From: an uncultured Croceitalea sp.
Lineage (GTDB): Bacteria; Bacteroidota; Bacteroidia; Flavobacteriales; Flavobacteriaceae
Direction of reading: 5' to 3'
Assembly (NCBI GenBank): GCA_947494805.1
Contig: CANLWK010000002.1
Span: 248,001-312,000, forward strand
DNA length: 64,000 bases
The translations under genes and the position numbers were made by a program. Under the pieces are notes generated by a model. The model saw only the letters and a list, made by a program, of their open reading frames with translations. It ran no database searches and was not told the DNA's origin. This document shows, one piece after another, positions 59,838 through 64,000 of this stretch. The stretch's first letter is position 1; the number at the start of each line of letters is the position of its first letter.

Positions 59838-62800
59838 ATGAAGAGAACAACACTTTTAGGATTGCTGTTTTTTGCAATGCTGACTTCGGTATTTTCACAG
59901 GTCACGACCTCTAATATCAGGGGTGCTGTGCTTGACGATCAGGGCATACCACTTTTGGGCGCCAATGTAGTTGCTGTTCATACACCTACAGGAACCAAAT
60001 ACGGATCTATCACAAATGAAGAAGGCCGTTTTAACCTTTTGAACCTACGTGTCGGTGGACCTTATGAGGTGACCATTTCATTTATTGGTTTTCAAAATGA
60101 TGTTAGAAATGACATTTTTCTTTCTTTAGGCAAAACCTTTACCTATACCACAAATATGGCAGCTGACAGCCAACAATTGGATGAGGTAGTTGTGGTTTCT
60201 GACCAATCTGGTACGTTTGGCGGAGATAGAACAGGGGCAGAGACCAGTGTGAGTAGAAGGGATTTAACACGGTTACCTACCATTTCCAGATCGGCAAATG
60301 ATTTTATAAGGTTAGAGCCTGCTGCTTCCTCTGGTGCCTCAGGATTATCCTTTGGAGGTAGAAATGACCAGTATAACAATTTCTCTTTGGATGGGGCGAT
60401 TTTTAATAATCCATTTGGTTTGGATGCGGCTACACCCGGTGGGCAAACCAGTTCACAACCTATATCTTTAGATGCCATTGATCAAATATCGGTAACCACG
60501 GCACCTTATGATGTGACCCAATCTGGTTTTACAGGCGCTTCGGTGAATGCAGTTACCAAAAGTGGAACCAACAATTTTTACGGAACAGCCTATGGGTTCT
60601 TTAGAAATGATGATTTGACCGGTGGTAAAATCAATGGCGACGATGTAACAAAAACTGGTTTAGAGCAAACCCAGTATGGTTTTAGCCTAGGTGGACCGAT
60701 AGTAAAAAACAAGCTCTTTTTCTTTGTAAACTTTGAGCGGGATGAATTGACCGAATTGGGTACCGATGGTTTTGTGCCCAGTGGTATAGGCCAAGCTGGC
60801 ATTAGTACATCTAGGGTTACACAAAGCGACATGCAATTAGTAGATAACATATTGCGTCAGGTTGTGGTTGGCCAAGATCCGCAAGGAAATGCTATTTTTT
60901 ACAATCCTGGTGCGATTACCGGTTTTAACTTTGACCAAGAATCTACCAAGGGAATTATAAAATTAGATTGGAATATAAATGAGAACAACAGATTGGCATT
61001 GATTTACAACTTTTTGAATTCTTCTAAAGGGAAGCCTGCCAATAGGGATGCAATTACTTTTAGGGGACCGAGTACACAAACCCTACAGTTTGAAAACGCT
61101 GGCTATGAAATCAATAATAATATACGGTCAGTTCAATTAGAACTGAACAGTACACTAAGCAATGAGGCAACCAATAAGCTTCAAATTGGTTACACTCATT
61201 TTGATGATTTTAGAAACCCATTTTCTACACCGGCGCCGAGTATCACACTTTTGGATGAAACCGGAAGTTCAAACTATATCATTGCTGGCCATGAACCATT
61301 TTCAATCAATAATAGGCTAGATCAGAAAGTATTTCAGTTTACAGATAATTTGAACTTTTTTATTGGAGACCACACGTATACTGTTGGTTTTTCTTTTGAG
61401 AAATTTGAGTTTGACAACTCGTTTAACCTTGGTGCTTACGGAGCTCGTGGAGTTTTCTTTCCAACAGGTTCCATAGCTGATTTCAGAAACCTGGATGCTG
61501 CCGGTGAAGCTGCTTTGGTAGCGGATTACCAAGCACAGTTTAATGATGCCAATGCCACCTTCAATAACAATAGTGCGAATGACTCATGGTCTTTGGCTGA
61601 GACCAATGTAGGTCAGTTATCATTTTATATTCAAGATGAATGGAATACCACGGACAATTTCAAATTAACGTATGGCGTGCGTTTTGATAAGCCATTATAC
61701 TTTGATACTGCTTCACTTATTCGTGAAAATATCGATAGAAAAGGTGGGCTTTTGGCTGATGGCGGAACATACGCTCCAGATATTCAATATTTTGATCCGA
61801 ACACCAATCAGCCCATAACCATTGATTCTGAGCAACTACCGAACAATGATTGGTTGATTTCACCACGGGTTGGTTTTAATTGGGATGTAAAAGGCAATCA
61901 ATCCCTACAACTTAGGGGAGGTTCAGGGGTATTTACTGGTCGTTTTCCATTTGTATGGTTGGGCAACCAAGTACAGGGTACGGACTTTTTCTTTTATCAA
62001 GTTGTTGATCCCGATTTTCAATGGCCACAGGTCTGGAGAACGAATTTAGGTCTTGACAAACGTTTTGACAATGGTATTATCTTGACGGCTGATTTGTCGT
62101 ATACCAAAGATATTAATGCAGCGCATGTTCAAAATTGGGGGCTTGGAACACCTTCAGCTACTTTGAATGGGCCAGATAACAGAGCTGTTTACGTAAATGA
62201 TGATAAATCTCAATTATTTGGCGGCCCAACCAATGCCTATGTATTTACAAACTCTGATCAAGGTCGTATTTGGAACGCTACGCTGAAACTTCAGAAGACG
62301 TTTGACAATGGTCTATATACACAGTTGGCGTATAGTTATTTAGATGCTAAAGAAGTAAACTCTATTGACGCAGAAATTACGGGTGATGCTTTTGCAGGTA
62401 ATGCTATTGTGGGTAACGCCAATAGAGATGTGTTATCGAACTCTAGGTACGGCGACCAACATCGTATTATTGGGGTACTATCAAAATCGTTTAAAACAGG
62501 AACTACCATTTCATCATTCTTTGAGTACGCACAGAGTGGTCGCTTTAACTACATATATGGAGGCGACATCAACAACGATGGTTCTAGTATCAATGACCTA
62601 CTTTACATACCGACTGCTGCAGAAATTGGTCAAATGACCTTTAGTGGAACGGGACAAGCTGAAGCTTTTGAAGCATTCATTCAACAAGATGATTACCTTA
62701 GTGGAAGAAGAGGTCAATATGCCGAGCGTTATGGGGCCTTAGCACCGTGGAGAGGTCGTTGGGATGTGAAGGTATTGCAGGATATTAAGATCAATGACAA

Positions 62801-63029
62801 AAACAAATTTCAGTTGAGCTTGGATGTTTTAAACATTGGAAACCTAATCAATTCAGAATGGGGAGTTGTAGAACGTCAAGATTTTGATCAAGTATTGGGT
62901 GTAACGGTTGACGATACCAATACACCAACATATACATTTGACCCAAATAGAACGAATACTTTCTCCGCTGACACAAGATTGCTATCTAGATGGCAGGCAC
63001 AAGTTGGAGTTCGGTATATTTTTAACTAA
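59838..63029 (+). CDS. Oar-like TonB-dependent receptor with carboxypeptidase regulatory domain
   Basis: 1063-residue outer-membrane protein. Signal MKRTTLLGLLFFAMLTSVFSQ, then an N-terminal CarboxypepD_reg domain (about 22-108; IRGAVLDDQGIPLLGANVVAV, GRFNLLNLRVGGPYEV). A plug follows with LDEVVVVSDQSG and the DQISVTTAPYDVTQSGFTGASVNAVTKSGTN segment. The long barrel ends VGVRYIFN. Plug and length are those of the Oar/OmpA-related receptor group, not of SusC or BtuB. The substrate is unknown. Its own terminator follows. Confidence 0.92.
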   Translation: MKRTTLLGLLFFAMLTSVFSQVTTSNIRGAVLDDQGIPLLGANVVAVHTPTGTKYGSITNEEGRFNLLNLRVGGPYEVTISFIGFQNDVRNDIFLSLGKTFTYTTNMAADSQQLDEVVVVSDQSGTFGGDRTGAETSVSRRDLTRLPTISRSANDFIRLEPAASSGASGLSFGGRNDQYNNFSLDGAIFNNPFGLDAATPGGQTSSQPISLDAIDQISVTTAPYDVTQSGFTGASVNAVTKSGTNNFYGTAYGFFRNDDLTGGKINGDDVTKTGLEQTQYGFSLGGPIVKNKLFFFVNFERDELTELGTDGFVPSGIGQAGISTSRVTQSDMQLVDNILRQVVVGQDPQGNAIFYNPGAITGFNFDQESTKGIIKLDWNINENNRLALIYNFLNSSKGKPANRDAITFRGPSTQTLQFENAGYEINNNIRSVQLELNSTLSNEATNKLQIGYTHFDDFRNPFSTPAPSITLLDETGSSNYIIAGHEPFSINNRLDQKVFQFTDNLNFFIGDHTYTVGFSFEKFEFDNSFNLGAYGARGVFFPTGSIADFRNLDAAGEAALVADYQAQFNDANATFNNNSANDSWSLAETNVGQLSFYIQDEWNTTDNFKLTYGVRFDKPLYFDTASLIRENIDRKGGLLADGGTYAPDIQYFDPNTNQPITIDSEQLPNNDWLISPRVGFNWDVKGNQSLQLRGGSGVFTGRFPFVWLGNQVQGTDFFFYQVVDPDFQWPQVWRTNLGLDKRFDNGIILTADLSYTKDINAAHVQNWGLGTPSATLNGPDNRAVYVNDDKSQLFGGPTNAYVFTNSDQGRIWNATLKLQKTFDNGLYTQLAYSYLDAKEVNSIDAEITGDAFAGNAIVGNANRDVLSNSRYGDQHRIIGVLSKSFKTGTTISSFFEYAQSGRFNYIYGGDINNDGSSINDLLYIPTAAEIGQMTFSGTGQAEAFEAFIQQDDYLSGRRGQYAERYGALAPWRGRWDVKVLQDIKINDKNKFQLSLDVLNIGNLINSEWGVVERQDFDQVLGVTVDDTNTPTYTFDPNRTNTFSADTRLLSRWQAQVGVRYIFN

Positions 63030-63050
63030 ATATTCTTTCAAATTTTAATA

Positions 63051-63080
63051 AAAGGCTGTACGAAAGTATGGCCTTTTTTA
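63051..63080 (+). terminator. Terminator after the Oar-like receptor gene
   Basis: AAAGGC (63051-63056) pairs with GCCTTT (63071-63076), with TAC/GTA inside and a GAAA loop, followed by a T run. Confidence 0.82.
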
Positions 63081-63090
63081 TTTTTGCAAA

Positions 63091-63561
63091 ATGAAATACA
63101 CACGATTGGCAAAAGAGCAGTTTGAAGAGTTGCATCAAGAGTTTATCAACTTTTTGGCAACACAGTCCATAACAGCTGAAGAATGGTCTCAACTCAAGCA
63201 AGAAAAGCCTGAGGTCGCAGAACAGGAATTGGATGTTTTTAGCGATTTGATATGGGAAGGGGTCTTAGGAAAAGTGAAATATCTTGAGAATATTTCAGAA
63301 CAACATATGCACTTGTTTGAGTTGACCGATAAAGAGATGAAGTTGGTGTCCGTGAAGGTGCTAAATCCTGATGTAGATTTGAGAACCAAAGTAGGTTTCG
63401 GATGGTTCAAACGTAACTTTCAATCTGACTTTGTTGAGTACCTGACGGCATCAAAAGCATATTCCGATGACAAAAACCAAGATAAGTTCAATTTGATCCA
63501 ACAAGGTGCTGTTATCACCAAAGGAGAATTGTATCAGTGGTTTGATGAGATTATAAATTAG
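63091..63561 (+). CDS. DUF6495 family protein
   Basis: 156 residues, acidic and helical, with no signal peptide or membrane segment. MKYTRLAKEQFEELHQEFINFLATQSITAEEW, VFSDLIWEGVLGKVKYLEN and TKVGFGWFKRNFQSDFVEYL match, as far as I recall, the DUF6495 family of flavobacteria, of unknown function. The gene lies between the receptor terminator and hisS. The family name is moderately sure; that it is a real gene is not in doubt. Confidence 0.8.
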   Translation: MKYTRLAKEQFEELHQEFINFLATQSITAEEWSQLKQEKPEVAEQELDVFSDLIWEGVLGKVKYLENISEQHMHLFELTDKEMKLVSVKVLNPDVDLRTKVGFGWFKRNFQSDFVEYLTASKAYSDDKNQDKFNLIQQGAVITKGELYQWFDEIIN

Positions 63562-63562
63562 T

Positions 63563-63592
63563 ATTGTCATTCCCGTACAGGCGGGAACTTCA
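63563..63592. repeat. Possible REP-like intergenic repeat
   Basis: TTCCCG (63570-63575) pairs with CGGGAA (63582-63587) within a GTCATTCCCG...CGGGAACTT unit. Units of this form are, from memory, common intergenic repeats in flavobacterial genomes. No T run follows on the plus strand. Confidence 0.4.
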
Positions 63593-63622
63593 TTTGCATA
63601 TCTTTACATGATATTTTAAGTA

Positions 63623-64000
63623 ATGGCACAAAAACCGAGCATACCAAAGGGCACACGTGACTTTTCACCTTCAGAGCTGGCCAAAAGAAATTACATTTTT
63701 GATACAATCAAAAAGCAATTTGAACTCTTTGGTTTTCAGCCTATTGAAACACCAAGTTTTGAAAATTCAGAAACCCTGCTGGGAAAGTATGGTGATGAAG
63801 GCGACCGTTTGATCTTTAAGATTTTAAATTCAGGTGATTTTATTTCAAAGGTTGATGATGTAACCTATAGTTCTAAAAAATCAAGTTCTATAGCTCCAAA
63901 GATTACCGAAAAAGCACTTCGTTACGACCTTACGGTACCTTTTGCACGCTATGTGGTCATGCACCAAAATGACTTGGATTTTCCGTTCAAACGGTACCAA
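63623..64000 (+). CDS. hisS: Histidyl-tRNA synthetase (3' partial)
   Basis: The first 126 residues are inside the window; the rest is beyond the right edge. [25 protein letters not shown] and the class II motif 1 region [23 protein letters not shown], then [29 protein letters not shown] (TxE/histidine-binding region and start of motif 2), are diagnostic of HisRS. It charges tRNA-His. Start ATG at 63623. Confidence 0.96.
   Translation, partial: MAQKPSIPKGTRDFSPSELAKRNYIFDTIKKQFELFGFQPIETPSFENSETLLGKYGDEGDRLIFKILNSGDFISKVDDVTYSSKKSSSIAPKITEKALRYDLTVPFARYVVMHQNDLDFPFKRYQ

Noticed and set aside
1-64000. CRISPR array, prophage, insertion sequence, rRNA or tRNA gene
   Set aside because: No regularly spaced repeats, no transposase, integrase or phage structural proteins, no rRNA or tRNA cloverleaf seen; gaps are too short and accounted for.

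Overview
The window is chromosomal DNA from a bacterium of the phylum Bacteroidota, almost certainly a (probably marine) member of the Flavobacteriaceae. The evidence is a type IX secretion type B sorting domain, DUF4199, DUF4252, DUF6263 and DUF6495 family proteins, an alternative GlmU-like enzyme, Oar-like TonB receptors, Bacteroidetes-type promoters (TTG/TTTG, about 19 bp, TAnnTTTG) before ribosomal protein genes, and almost no Shine-Dalgarno sequences. It is mostly compact housekeeping sequence. I see no prophage, insertion sequence, CRISPR array, rRNA or tRNA.

Layout. 1-6.3 kb: the end of a secreted type IX substrate, a GT2 glycosyltransferase, rpmE2, a GlmU-like enzyme and a lipoprotein. 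6.4-14.7 kb: mtaB, a GNAT-like protein, hydrolase, lytic transglycosylase, TPR membrane protein, rpmH and carB. 14.8-20.4 kb: central carbon genes icd and gnd (minus), zwf and pgl (plus), which together hold the oxidative pentose phosphate branch and the NADPH-forming isocitrate dehydrogenase. 20.4-22.8 kb: thioesterase, small membrane protein, rmuC. 22.8-29.6 kb: a vitamin B12 uptake and salvage island. It consists of btuF-btuC-btuD-like ABC genes (minus), a cobalamin riboswitch, a BtuB-like TonB receptor, a BtuF-like protein with no signal peptide, and a DUF71 (COG2102) ATP pyrophosphatase. 29.6-32.7 kb: two tandem S41 protease lipoproteins. 32.8-35.6 kb: an ECF sigma factor, a membrane anti-sigma-like protein and three consecutive DUF4252 proteins, preceded by an ECF-type promoter. 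35.7-41 kb: MscS, purB, a heme-binding protein, a cysteine-free sirtuin and TrmH. 41-47.3 kb (minus): M61 protease, amylase lipoprotein, a carboxypeptidase-regulatory-domain protein and a DEAD-box helicase. 47.4-57.7 kb: rdgB, a membrane methyltransferase, hydrolase, a SerB-SerA fusion, a PilJ-domain membrane protein, rlmH, nadC, BrkB, DUF2147 and priA. 57.7-64 kb: LytTR regulator, rpsF-rpsR-rplI, a large Oar-like receptor, DUF6495, and the start of hisS, cut by the window edge.

Most worth following are the ECF sigma/anti-sigma/DUF4252 module, which could be an uncharacterised envelope-stress system; the B12 island with its cytoplasmic BtuF-like protein; the serine-pathway fusion; the sirtuin with no zinc-binding cysteines; and the PilJ protein with a kinase-like tail but no ATPase domain. 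Apart from promoters, start codons and hairpins read directly from the sequence, functions are assigned by family recognition without database searches.
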